From Lysobacteraceae bacterium PS02065 (GTDB lineage: Bacteria > Pseudomonadota > Gammaproteobacteria > Xanthomonadales > Rhodanobacteraceae), in contig JASCPI010000021.1 in NCBI GenBank assembly GCA_029959555.1, positions 16,103 through 80,102 on the forward strand: 64,000 bases of DNA. The letters are read 5' to 3'. Below the pieces are notes generated by a model. The model searched no databases. It was not told where the DNA came from and saw nothing but the letters and a program-made list of their open reading frames with translations. How positions within the stretch are numbered: the first letter of the stretch is position 1; the number at the start of each line of letters is the position of its first letter. Shown here piece by piece: positions 25,995 through 33,241 of the stretch. Both the position numbers and the translations under genes were made by a program.

Positions 25995-26105
25995 GCCTCA
26001 CGGGTCGTCATCGCCGACGTTGCATCGACGTGTGAGTCAGGCTGCTGGTGAGCTTGCCACCGGCCTTTCGGCCCGCTACAACTCGACTGAGTTCTGGCGT
26101 CGAGG
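25995..26105 (+). repeat. attC9
   Basis: R'' GCCTCAC at 25995-26001 and, by alignment with attC1 and attC7, R' GTCGAGG at 26099-26105. The inner CGCTACAACTCGACTGAGTT is diverged from the CGCTACAACGCGGCTGAACT of the other two. Confidence 0.65.
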
Positions 26106-26117
26106 TGTACAGCGCAA

Positions 26118-26498
26118 ATGACTTCAAGCGATCTTCGGGCCGTTGAGATCAAGGCATTTGTCCCGGCGCAGGACTTTAAGCTCTCGTTGCGCTTCTACGA
26201 GGCCTTGGGCTTTACGGTCGCATGGTCATCTGGCGTGTTGGCCTACCTCCGCCATGGAGAGACAAGCTTTCTTCTGCAGAACTTCTTCGTCAAAGAGCAC
26301 GCACACCATTTCCAGATGCACTTTCTGGTCAAGAGCGCAGATGACTGGCACACGCATATCGAATCTCTGGGCATCGCCCGAGACTACGGAGTCTCCTTCA
26401 GCGACGTGCAGGACAGGTCCTGGGGCATGAGAGACTTCACGCTCTCTGATCCGAGCGGTGTTCTGTGGCGCATTGGGCATCCGCTCAGTGCGCCGTGA
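26118..26498 (+). CDS. Cassette 10 VOC/glyoxalase-fold protein
   Basis: 126 residues, one betaalphabetabetabeta pair set of the vicinal oxygen chelate fold: VEIKAFVPAQDFKLSLRFYE, ALGFTVAW, then HHFQMHFLVKSADDWHTHIE and the end motif FTLSDPSGVLWRIGHP. Single-domain VOC proteins bind metal or small molecules as dimers and are common integron cargo (glyoxalase, bleomycin or fosfomycin resistance relatives). The substrate cannot be named. It starts 13 bp after attC9, and its stop overlaps a half attC. Confidence 0.85.
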   Translation: MTSSDLRAVEIKAFVPAQDFKLSLRFYEALGFTVAWSSGVLAYLRHGETSFLLQNFFVKEHAHHFQMHFLVKSADDWHTHIESLGIARDYGVSFSDVQDRSWGMRDFTLSDPSGVLWRIGHPLSAP

Positions 26499-26527
26499 CA
26501 ATGCACTGGACGCGCATCCGGCAGCAT
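26493..26527 (+). repeat. Half attC (attC10)
   Basis: CCGTGAC (26493-26499) overlaps the stop codon of the VOC gene and is followed by AATGCACTGGACGCGCATCC, the left-arm style of attC. No right arm or GTT core follows, so the site seems truncated and marks the array end. Confidence 0.45.
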
Positions 26528-26596
26528 CCGGGAGACCCATCTTTCCGATCCTTTCCGACCGGCACGATAGGGCACGTCCTGCAGACATGACCGGCA

Positions 26597-26785
26597 GTGC
26601 AGCCGACCCATGCGGTCCATGACCCTGCGGGCGACAGGAGCTCCGTACATCAGTTCTCGTGCGTGCAGTGTCGCGTGCGTTTGCCAGTAGAATCCTCAGC
26701 GACAGTTTTCCTGCCAGACGCCGAGTGTCCTTCCTGCGGTACAGCGTTGACGCTTCCGATCGCACGTCCAGGGTTGGCGATCTGA
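26597..26785 (+). CDS. Small zinc-ribbon-like protein
   Basis: 62 residues from GTG. Two CxxC pairs 26 residues apart, FSCVQCRV and ECPSCGTA, would form a single zinc ribbon. The segment before residue 18 is not conserved-looking, so the true start may be further in. It lies in a compositionally mixed stretch just after the half attC and could be former cassette cargo. Confidence 0.5.
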   Translation: MQPTHAVHDPAGDRSSVHQFSCVQCRVRLPVESSATVFLPDAECPSCGTALTLPIARPGLAI

Positions 26786-26845
26786 GCATTCGTTCAAGCC
26801 GGCACCGCTTCGCGGGACGGCCATATTTTCACTTAAAGGGGTGTG

Positions 26846-27298
26846 ATGAAGCTTTGGCAGCGACGAGCAATTGGCGTTCTTACACTTGGAGGAGGGGCGG
26901 TCGGTCTGTCCGCGGCGTTTACCCTGCTCATCAGTCGCGGCAATCCTATCGAGTGGTTATTCTGCATCGCATTTATCGCAGTATATGTGTGGGGTATATG
27001 GTGCGGAGTCAAGCTTCTGGAGGGGCGGCCTGATGCCGAGCGATCGGCTTTCAAGTACTGGGTCATCCAGATTCCCGCATTCGGGTCTCCCATTCTGGGT
27101 TACTCCTTTTCAAATGGTTTCAACTTGACCGTTGCGCTCCAGATCTCCCCACTCAAGATCAATGGCGACTTCTTTCTCGGCAGCACGTTCAAGTACTCTC
27201 TGATGAGCGCTGGAAGCCCGTGGTTGATCGGGATCAACGTGTTCGCCGTTGCGGTTGCATGGTGGCTTGCTCGTGAAGCATCGCAAAAGGGGGCCTGA
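26846..27298 (+). CDS. Small integral membrane protein
   Basis: 150 residues from ATG, with AAGGGG upstream. Helices are visible at IGVLTLGGGAVGLSAAFTLL, EWLFCIAFIAVYVWGIWCGV, around ILGYSFSNGFNLTVAL and at INVFAVAVAWWLA. Composition is less GC-rich than the chromosome. No family recognised. It may be the last acquired gene of the cassette region, although no attC follows it. Confidence 0.65.
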   Translation: MKLWQRRAIGVLTLGGGAVGLSAAFTLLISRGNPIEWLFCIAFIAVYVWGIWCGVKLLEGRPDAERSAFKYWVIQIPAFGSPILGYSFSNGFNLTVALQISPLKINGDFFLGSTFKYSLMSAGSPWLIGINVFAVAVAWWLAREASQKGA

Positions 27299-27413
27299 CC
27301 GTCCCTCATGCGCGCGCCCGGCAGCGCCGTCCACGTCGAGCGCGAGGACGCGTGAACCATGCCGTCGTCGCCGAAGTCTGCGGGGCGTTCGCTTCGCTCC
27401 TCATCGTTGCGGT

Positions 27414-27920
27414 ATGAAACCGCGGTTGAGTCCGTTTGATGCGCAAGGAAAGTCTTCCCGCATGCATGCGTTGAGGCGCATCACACCCCGTCAGGATTGG
27501 GCCTTCCTGCACACCCTGGCGCAGGAGGAGCTTTCGCGCGACGCGCGTCGGAAGCAACCTGCACTCGATGATCGTTCGCGTGTGCTTGCGGAGCTCTGGT
27601 TGCCGACGCTCGGTGCCTGGGGCCCGCAAACCTTCTCGTTGCATCTGCCCGCCCACGTGCGCACCGGTGCGCTCATCGACGACCTGAGGGATCTCTCGTC
27701 ATTCCTTCGGTTGGCTCGGCGCGAGCCTGTCCGGCGTACCGGAATCCTCGTCTGCAGCGCCCTCGTGGTCGCCTGCAGGGCCCATCCGGACCATGCACCC
27801 GTGAGCCTGCTCGGTGATCTCAGGTATCTCGTCGTGTCCTCGAGGCAGGAACATTCGCCACGGGTTCTCGGGCACATCGCCGCCGTGGTGCGTGGAGATG
27901 GCGAGGTGTCCGTGCCCTGA
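27414..27920 (+). CDS. Hypothetical protein
   Basis: 168 residues, MKPRLSPFDAQGKSSRMHAL onward. No signal peptide or membrane helix. The centre (LPTLGAWGPQTFSLHLPAHV, then DDLRDLSSFLRLARREPVRR) looks like a soluble alpha/beta protein. No family recognised. Longer upstream extensions were rejected as out-of-character sequence. Confidence 0.5.
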   Translation: MKPRLSPFDAQGKSSRMHALRRITPRQDWAFLHTLAQEELSRDARRKQPALDDRSRVLAELWLPTLGAWGPQTFSLHLPAHVRTGALIDDLRDLSSFLRLARREPVRRTGILVCSALVVACRAHPDHAPVSLLGDLRYLVVSSRQEHSPRVLGHIAAVVRGDGEVSVP

Positions 27921-28141
27921 GACCACCCAGTCATTCGTCCCGGGGAAAGGGGAAGCTCGGGCTGCGTTCGCAGGATGACGGGCAAACGGGGCGAGGGCGC
28001 TCCATACTCGGGGGGCATCATCGCGTGCCTTGCAGCGGGCCGATCGGAGGTTGCGTCGCCGATGACGCCTTCACGCCGATGCGGTTCCGAAAGGCGGCCT
28101 GATCGCAGCGTTACGATCCACATCACTCCAGGGGAAATGAC

Positions 28142-28609
28142 ATGTCCAAGAGGTTCTTCTCGGTTGCGGCCATCTCGATGTGCGCCATCCTGTTCACGGG
28201 GTGCGCAACGGTGCCGATGGTCAAGGGCACGGAATCGTCGCAGGCGAAGGCTTTCGGCCCTCCACCGGAAGGTAAGGCGGGGTTGTACATCTATCGCGAC
28301 AGCGGCATCGGTGCCGCGTTGAAGAAGGACATCTGGGTCGATGGCGAGTGCATCGGCGAGTCCGCACCCAAGGTGTTCTTCCATACCACCGTGGCCGGGG
28401 ATGCGACGCACAAGATCTCGACGGAGTCCGAATTTTCTCCGAACGACATCGAGCTGTTCACGAAGTCGGGCGTCAACTACTTCATTCGCCAGGCCATCAA
28501 GCTGGGTGTCTTCGTCGGCGGCGCGCGGCTGGAGGTCGTCGACGCGAGCAAGGGCGAGGCGGCCGTGCGGAAACTCGGCGAGGCTGTGGGGGGTACCTGC
28601 AGCAAGTAA
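28142..28609 (+). CDS. DUF2846-like lipoprotein
   Basis: 155 residues. MSKRFFSVAAISMCAILFTGC is a lipoprotein signal with the lipidated cysteine at 21. The body, GKAGLYIYRDSGIGAALKKD, IWVDGECIGESAPKVFF and ISTESEFSPNDIELFTKSG, matches the small beta-domain DUF2846 (PEGA-like) known from outer-membrane lipoproteins of unknown role. GGGG precedes the ATG. Confidence 0.8.
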   Translation: MSKRFFSVAAISMCAILFTGCATVPMVKGTESSQAKAFGPPPEGKAGLYIYRDSGIGAALKKDIWVDGECIGESAPKVFFHTTVAGDATHKISTESEFSPNDIELFTKSGVNYFIRQAIKLGVFVGGARLEVVDASKGEAAVRKLGEAVGGTCSK

Positions 28610-28621
28610 TCCCTTTGTCGA

Positions 28622-28650
28622 CCCGAGCCGTCGCTGCGGCGCGGCTCGGG
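28622..28650. terminator. GC-rich hairpin
   Basis: CCCGAGCCG paired with CGGCTCGGG, 9 bp, lies 12 bp after the DUF2846 stop. No T tract follows, so termination is possible but unproven. Confidence 0.4.
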
Positions 28651-28663
28651 CGAGCGAGTGCAC

Positions 28664-29101
28664 ATGAGCATCGTCGTATCCGTGTGTCGTCCTGGAGAGA
28701 TCCCGTTGTCGCGCGCGGAGATCGAGCGTGCGCTCTCCGCAAGTCCGGCTTTCGAGCGCGTCGACGACGCGTGGCGCCTGGTCGACAGTCCCGCTGACGC
28801 GGAGCTGTTCCTCAATGTCGAAGACTCGGAGATCTGGACCGACGGCAGCAGGCATTGGCTCGAAGCGTCGGCCCTTCGGACGCTGCGGCAGCTCGCTGCG
28901 ACGCTCGAGGCTCGCATGCGTGTCGAGGAGGACGACATCACCGACGAGAGGCCTGCTTCCGTGTCGGAAGCAGGCGAGGTCTCCAGTAAGCCAACCGCTG
29001 TCGTGGCTGCCGTCTTCGCCGTTATCCTCGCTCCATTCCTGATCGTCGTCGCCGTTCTCAGGTTGCCATGGGTGCTGTGGCGAATCACGAGACGGAAGTA
29101 G
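28664..29101 (+). CDS. Hypothetical protein with C-terminal membrane anchor
   Basis: 145 residues. The N-terminal 100 residues are soluble and acidic (SRAEIERALSASPAFERVDD, LFLNVEDSEIWTDGSRHWLE), then a single long hydrophobic segment AVVAAVFAVILAPFLIVVAV and a basic tail RLPWVLWRITRRK. Tail-anchored in the inner membrane by inference. No family recognised. Confidence 0.65.
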   Translation: MSIVVSVCRPGEIPLSRAEIERALSASPAFERVDDAWRLVDSPADAELFLNVEDSEIWTDGSRHWLEASALRTLRQLAATLEARMRVEEDDITDERPASVSEAGEVSSKPTAVVAAVFAVILAPFLIVVAVLRLPWVLWRITRRK

Positions 29102-29155
29102 AACGCGTGCCTCATGGTTCGGGGCATGTCTTTTCCTTGCCGATGGTCGAGCTGC

Positions 29156-29470
29156 ATGACAATCCCCGTCACCCCGCTTTTCTTTTCCCTCATCGGCCTC
29201 GCCATCGTCTGGCTCGTGTCCACGTTGCTTCTTTTCCGCTCCTTGGAAAAGAAGCATCCCGCCATGCATGAGCGCATCGGAAGCCCGCGTGGCTTCGAGT
29301 CTCAGGCGGCGGTGGCATTGCTCAGCTTCCTGCTGACGAACAAGCCCGAGTCCCTGGACGACGGCGCGATCCTGCTGCACGCCCATCTCATGCGCGTGCT
29401 TCTGGTCGTCCATCTGGTGGGCTCCGGTGTGCTGGTCTACAGCCTCAGCGCGGGGCAGCATGCAGCCTGA
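29156..29470 (+). CDS. Small two-helix membrane protein
   Basis: 104 residues with helix PLFFSLIGLAIVWLVSTLLL, a charged middle FRSLEKKHPAMHERIGSPRG and helix VLLVVHLVGSGVLVYSL. In-frame ATG codons lie 30 and 42 bp upstream; the chosen start begins just before the first helix. No family recognised. Confidence 0.55.
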   Translation: MTIPVTPLFFSLIGLAIVWLVSTLLLFRSLEKKHPAMHERIGSPRGFESQAAVALLSFLLTNKPESLDDGAILLHAHLMRVLLVVHLVGSGVLVYSLSAGQHAA

Positions 29471-29539
29471 CCGGTCGATCGACCCGACACCGCTTCGCGG
29501 CGTGGCTCGGTTCGATCCATCGCAACGCCAGGAGGATTC

Positions 29540-29947
29540 ATGGGCGCATGGGGAACGGGTTCCTTCGACAACGACGACGCGGGCGACTTCCTCGCGGAGG
29601 TGACGGACAGTGGCGACCTTGCGCTGGTCCGCGAGGTGCTGGACAACGTACTCACCTCCACCGAGTACGTCGAAGCGCCGGACGCGTGCCAGGCCATCGT
29701 CGCGGCGGAGATCGTGGCGGCTGCGCTGGGGCGCCCGACACTGGCCGCGCAACGACGGGACGATCTTGCCCGTTGGCTGGCCAGCATCCGGCCGAAGATC
29801 GAGGCCGACCTCGTCGCGCAGGCGCGGGAGGCCCTGTCCAGGATCCTGGCCGAGAACTCCGAGCTCCGGGAACTGTGGGAAGAGACGGACGACTTCGCCG
29901 AGTGGCGGGCGCTGGTCAGTGAGCTCGGCCAGCAGCTGCATGTCTGA
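29540..29947 (+). CDS. DUF4259 protein
   Basis: 135 residues. The start MGAWGTGSFDNDDAGDFLAE is diagnostic of the DUF4259 family, found as small soluble proteins in many bacteria. The rest is helical (CQAIVAAEIVAAALGRPTL, then ALSRILAENSELRELWEETD). CAGGAGG precedes the ATG. Function unknown; often seen in clusters of variable small genes such as this one. Confidence 0.85.
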   Translation: MGAWGTGSFDNDDAGDFLAEVTDSGDLALVREVLDNVLTSTEYVEAPDACQAIVAAEIVAAALGRPTLAAQRRDDLARWLASIRPKIEADLVAQAREALSRILAENSELRELWEETDDFAEWRALVSELGQQLHV

Positions 29948-30298
29948 GCGTGCGTGACATTCCGGAGCTGTCGCACCGCGATCATGGCGACTGGTGACGT
30001 CAGGGGCTTGCGGTAGTGAATCGGCCACCACTGCATGAGCGACCACTCGCACGGCACATTGTTGAGCAAGACGAAGACATCGGACCTCAACCACTGCAGC
30101 ACGTCCGCCGCCGATCGCGAGGTGCGGCTTTCGATCAGGCGCGACATCGACTCTTGCCGTTGCGGGTGCCTACACTCGGCACGGGACGACCAGGGCGCTG
30201 TCGCCCCCGGTGCCAATGAGGCTGATACGCTCGGTTGCCCGTTCTTGAAGGATGTCTCGTCGTTAACGAGTCAGTTGCCAGGCCGAACAGGAATCACC
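29948..30298. other. Gap without recognised gene
   Basis: 351 bp. No open frame with a credible start and no clear hairpin or promoter. Some frames are open but lack protein-like content. Confidence 0.4.
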
Positions 30299-30820
30299 AT
30301 GCCCACTTTCGCCGTCGAGCTCGAACGCCTCTGGGCCAAGCGCGCGAAGGAACTCGGCCGCGATCTGACCGGTGACGAGTCACGAGTTCTCGATGGCCAA
30401 CTTTTTCAGTCCTGGATAGACGCTGGTCGGCTGGACGAACTGATCCGGACGATCCATGCGAACTCGGGGCGCGACGGCGGTCTGGAGGACATTGTCGTTC
30501 TCGGATACCACCTCCGCGAAATCGGAGACGAAGAGCGTATTCACTCCCTCTTCGGAGGGCTGGTTTCCCGCCGCGTGAAAGCGTTCCACGCGTGGTGGCC
30601 CAGGGCATTGCAAGGCCACGTAGGCTGCATGCGTGAGGCTGCCCGCGCATCAGCGCAAGCGATGGACGCGTACGTCGAGTACTTCCACAGCCTGGAGCGG
30701 CTTGGCCTGGAGTCGCAGCGAGATGCACTCCGTGAAGAAATGCAACGCTTCCAGGCCCGTGAACCCGCCAAGTCCGTCTTGCCGAAACGTCGAGGTTCCT
30801 CCATCGGGCCAGAGGCGTGA
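30299..30820 (+). CDS. Hypothetical soluble protein
   Basis: 173 residues from ATG with AGGA upstream. Helix-rich: FAVELERLWAKRAKELGRDL, then DLTGDESRVLDGQLFQSWID and AMDAYVEYFHSLERLGLESQ. No cysteine pairs, signal peptide or catalytic motif. No family recognised. An extension upstream is open but reads like non-coding sequence. Confidence 0.6.
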   Translation: MPTFAVELERLWAKRAKELGRDLTGDESRVLDGQLFQSWIDAGRLDELIRTIHANSGRDGGLEDIVVLGYHLREIGDEERIHSLFGGLVSRRVKAFHAWWPRALQGHVGCMREAARASAQAMDAYVEYFHSLERLGLESQRDALREEMQRFQAREPAKSVLPKRRGSSIGPEA

Positions 30821-30919
30821 TGCTCGGATCGGTGCTGGGCGTCGCCAGGGCGAGCCTGATCATGAAAGACCTTTGTCGCCCCCTGGGCGGCTTGGCGATT
30901 GCCTCGCTCGAGTCCTGCG

Positions 30920-31351
30920 ATGCTTCGGGCGAACATCCGATCGCGTGGTGGGCTTGAGGTGCCGGGTCTGTTCGTCATCTCCCCACGCTCCACGCGGCTG
31001 GCGTGTGTTCTGAGCCTGGTGGTCCTTGTGGTCGTGGCTGCGCTCTTCATGGCATGTCTCGGCTACTACGGGGCATCGCCCGAACCGCGCACGGTTCTCC
31101 TCTACAACGTCACGTTCGCGCTCCTTGTCGCGTGGTTCGTAGAGTCCGATCGGCGCCTTCGGCACATCGATGCACCGTACGAGCACGCGGCCTTCGTGTT
31201 CTTCCTCTGGCCGGTCCTGTTGCCTGTCTACATGTTTCGCGCGCGGCGATGGCACGGTGTGACGCTCGCGATCGGCGTGCTCTTCGCGTCCGAAGTGCCG
31301 ACGCTCGTGGGTGCATTGGCTTGGGAAGCCGCTGCCTGGTGGGAGGCCTGA
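30920..31351 (+). CDS. Small membrane protein
   Basis: 143 residues. Three to four membrane helices: CVLSLVVLVVVAALFMACLG, TVLLYNVTFALLVAWFV, FFLWPVLLPVYMF and TLAIGVLFASEVPTLVGAL. A TTG 21 bp upstream is an alternative start. No family recognised. Confidence 0.6.
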   Translation: MLRANIRSRGGLEVPGLFVISPRSTRLACVLSLVVLVVVAALFMACLGYYGASPEPRTVLLYNVTFALLVAWFVESDRRLRHIDAPYEHAAFVFFLWPVLLPVYMFRARRWHGVTLAIGVLFASEVPTLVGALAWEAAAWWEA

Positions 31352-31498
31352 TCATTCGGAAGATCGCCGCTTGCAGGGGCGTTCTTGACCCTTGCACGAG
31401 CCACGCCCGCTGGGGGATGAGCGAGTACTCTCCCGTCCGCACATCATGGTCACATGCCATCATGCGCGTCCTTTTCGCGTTCGATCTCCGGATCCGGC

Positions 31499-31909
31499 AT
31501 GCATCGCATCCTCTGCTCGCTGTGCTTCCTCGTGATCAGCCCGCACGCGTCGGCAGCAGACGACTGCCTCGCGTTCGACCGCGAAGGCGTCGTGTTGACC
31601 GGTCTGGTCTACCTGAAGACCTTCTACGGTCCCCCGAATTACGGCGAGAGTCCCGACACCGATGCGCTCGAGACGCAGGCGCTGCTCGCGCTCGACGAAC
31701 CCATCTGTGTCCGTGCGTCCGGCGAAGACTCCACTGTCGATGCCGTCGGTGTTTCCGACGTGACGCTCGTTCCGCTGGGCGGCATCGGGTTCGCCAGGTT
31801 CTCGGGTCGGCGCGTGTCGGTGACGGGCAGCTTGTTCTCACCGATCACCGGCCATCATCGGACGGCGGTGCTCATCGAGGTGAGATCCGATCCCGGCGTG
31901 TTGCGTTGA
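31499..31909 (+). CDS. Secreted DUF4431-like protein
   Basis: 136 residues with signal peptide MHRILCSLCFLVISPHASAA. The mature part has GVVLTGLVYLKTFYGPPNYG, DEPICVRASGED and the closing RRVSVTGSLFSPITGHH, which correspond to the DUF4431 beta-domain (GPPNY and TGHHR regions). Periplasmic by inference. Two conserved cysteines could pair. Confidence 0.7.
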   Translation: MHRILCSLCFLVISPHASAADDCLAFDREGVVLTGLVYLKTFYGPPNYGESPDTDALETQALLALDEPICVRASGEDSTVDAVGVSDVTLVPLGGIGFARFSGRRVSVTGSLFSPITGHHRTAVLIEVRSDPGVLR

Positions 31910-31924
31910 GCATGTCCTGACCCG

Positions 31925-32326
31925 GTGGAACGCTTGTCGACGAACATTCGGCTGTTGCCGCGATCCAACTCCCGTCGCCTGCTGCTCGCTGCTGTCGTGT
32001 TGCTGGCGTCCTATCTGCTGATCTCGGCTCCGTTGCCGTTCGTCCCGTCGTGGTGGGGGCCGGACGGGGCGGGCTGGCACGATGTGTGGCACCGCCGGCA
32101 TCGCATGGCCGACGGATTGATCATCACCGGGAAGCTCATGGGCGCCTCGCGGTCGGACGTCACGGGACTGCTCGGTGAACCGTCGGATCACGGCTACTTC
32201 AGGGACTACGATCTGGTTTACCAGCTGGGATCCGAGAGAGGGTTCTTTGGCATCGACAGCGAGTGGCTCGCGATCCGGTTGGACGAGCATGGCATCGTCC
32301 ACAGGGTCGAGATCGTCCACGACTAG
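31925..32326 (+). CDS. Membrane-anchored SmpA/OmlA-like protein
   Basis: 133 residues from GTG, 15 bp after the previous stop. One N-terminal helix RLLLAAVVLLASYLLISA anchors a periplasmic domain with MGASRSDVTGLLGEPSDHGY and LAIRLDEHGIVHRVEIVHD. The small helix-plus-sheet pattern resembles the BamE/SmpA repeat domain. Assignment rests on the pattern only. Confidence 0.6.
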   Translation: MERLSTNIRLLPRSNSRRLLLAAVVLLASYLLISAPLPFVPSWWGPDGAGWHDVWHRRHRMADGLIITGKLMGASRSDVTGLLGEPSDHGYFRDYDLVYQLGSERGFFGIDSEWLAIRLDEHGIVHRVEIVHD

Positions 32327-32571
32327 TGCTCTGCCTGTCCCGCGTCCCGATGATCCGTCTCGGACATTCCGCGCTTCCCGTACCTCCAGTGCTGGCCTGT
32401 ATGCGGCGCAGCCCGGAGGCTCTTTCGAGATAGCCGGGACTGGGCGCGTGCGAGTCGCGCCCGGCATTCTTGTTGCGCGGAACCATCGCCGCTACGCTCG
32501 GAGGCATGTCGATATGCGTCCATCGAGCCTGCTGCGTGGTGCCATTGCACCGCGCAGTGAAGTGACTGCAC

Positions 32572-33201
32572 ATGCCGCGCACCACGATCGTCGTCGCCGT
32601 CGATGAGCCGGGCGACGGTGAGGCGGCCGAGCGCTGGTTCGTACGTTGGTCCACGGCGATCACGCATCGTTCCGACAATCAGGGGTGCGGGTGCTGCGTT
32701 GACATTTGGGAGGTCGAGGCATCGGCCGAGGCCATCGCGGATCTTCCGGAGTCGGTAGCGGGCTCTTCGTCTTCGAGTGGAGACGATCGATCCGATGTCA
32801 GTATCGGGAACGGAGATCCAGGCATGCCACCACGCACCGTAACCGCATCCGTCGCCCTTCACGCATGCAGCTACGTGCTCGGCTTCGCGCACACATTCGT
32901 GACCGGAGGACTTCCCGATACCGTCATCGCCGTCGTCCTGCTGCTGCTCGTGTCCGCGGTGATCTACGTGTACCTGAGAGCTCTCTATCGCGGAAACAAT
33001 GTGATCCGCTGGCTTTCGATCACGCTGTCCACGCTGGGAGTGATGGCGCTGCCCTGGTCACTTGCCGACATCCCGACCGTCAGCGGGAAGGTCGTCTACG
33101 TGATCCAGGGTGTCCTCATCGCGGTGGCCAGCGCCCTGCTGCTGGTGCGTTCATCATCGAAGTGGTACCGGAGGTCGGCTTCCGTCACGTCGGCACGCTA
33201 G
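32572..33201 (+). CDS. Fusion-like protein: Cys-rich small domain plus 4-helix membrane part
   Basis: 209 residues. Residues 1-70 (TIVVAVDEPGDGEAAERWFV, GCGCCVDIWEVEAS, ADLPESVAG) look like a complete small soluble protein with a CGCC cluster. A Ser/Asp-rich link SSSSSGDDRSDVSIGNGDPG follows. From MPPRTVTASVALHACSYVLG onward there are four membrane helices that could be an independent gene with its own ATG at 32824. It is either a real fusion or a lost stop codon. Confidence 0.6.
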   Translation: MPRTTIVVAVDEPGDGEAAERWFVRWSTAITHRSDNQGCGCCVDIWEVEASAEAIADLPESVAGSSSSSGDDRSDVSIGNGDPGMPPRTVTASVALHACSYVLGFAHTFVTGGLPDTVIAVVLLLLVSAVIYVYLRALYRGNNVIRWLSITLSTLGVMALPWSLADIPTVSGKVVYVIQGVLIAVASALLLVRSSSKWYRRSASVTSAR

Positions 33202-33241
33202 AGCCTCGGGGTGGTCGATTCGGGGGGGGGCAGGCCCTGCC

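Larger units (their letters stand above)
22199..26499 (+). mobile_element. Integron cassette array without integrase (CALIN)
   Basis: Nine attC-like recombination sites, plus a left half of a tenth, separate small plus-strand genes. Core sites of RYYYAAC / GTTRRRY type can be placed at both ends of most sites. In several cassettes the R'' of the site matches the cassette's own leading core, as expected of a unit that was once circular: TTATGT with ACATAAC, TTAGGC with GCCTAAC, TTGGAC with GTCCAAC. All genes point the same way. No tyrosine recombinase of the IntI type is present in the window. Downstream sites are degenerate, so the array is probably old at that end. Confidence 0.85.

Noticed and set aside
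27491..30094. 867-codon open frame on the minus strand across several small genes
   Set aside because: It spans the DUF2846 and DUF4259 genes, which are clear on the plus strand, and has no coherent domain.
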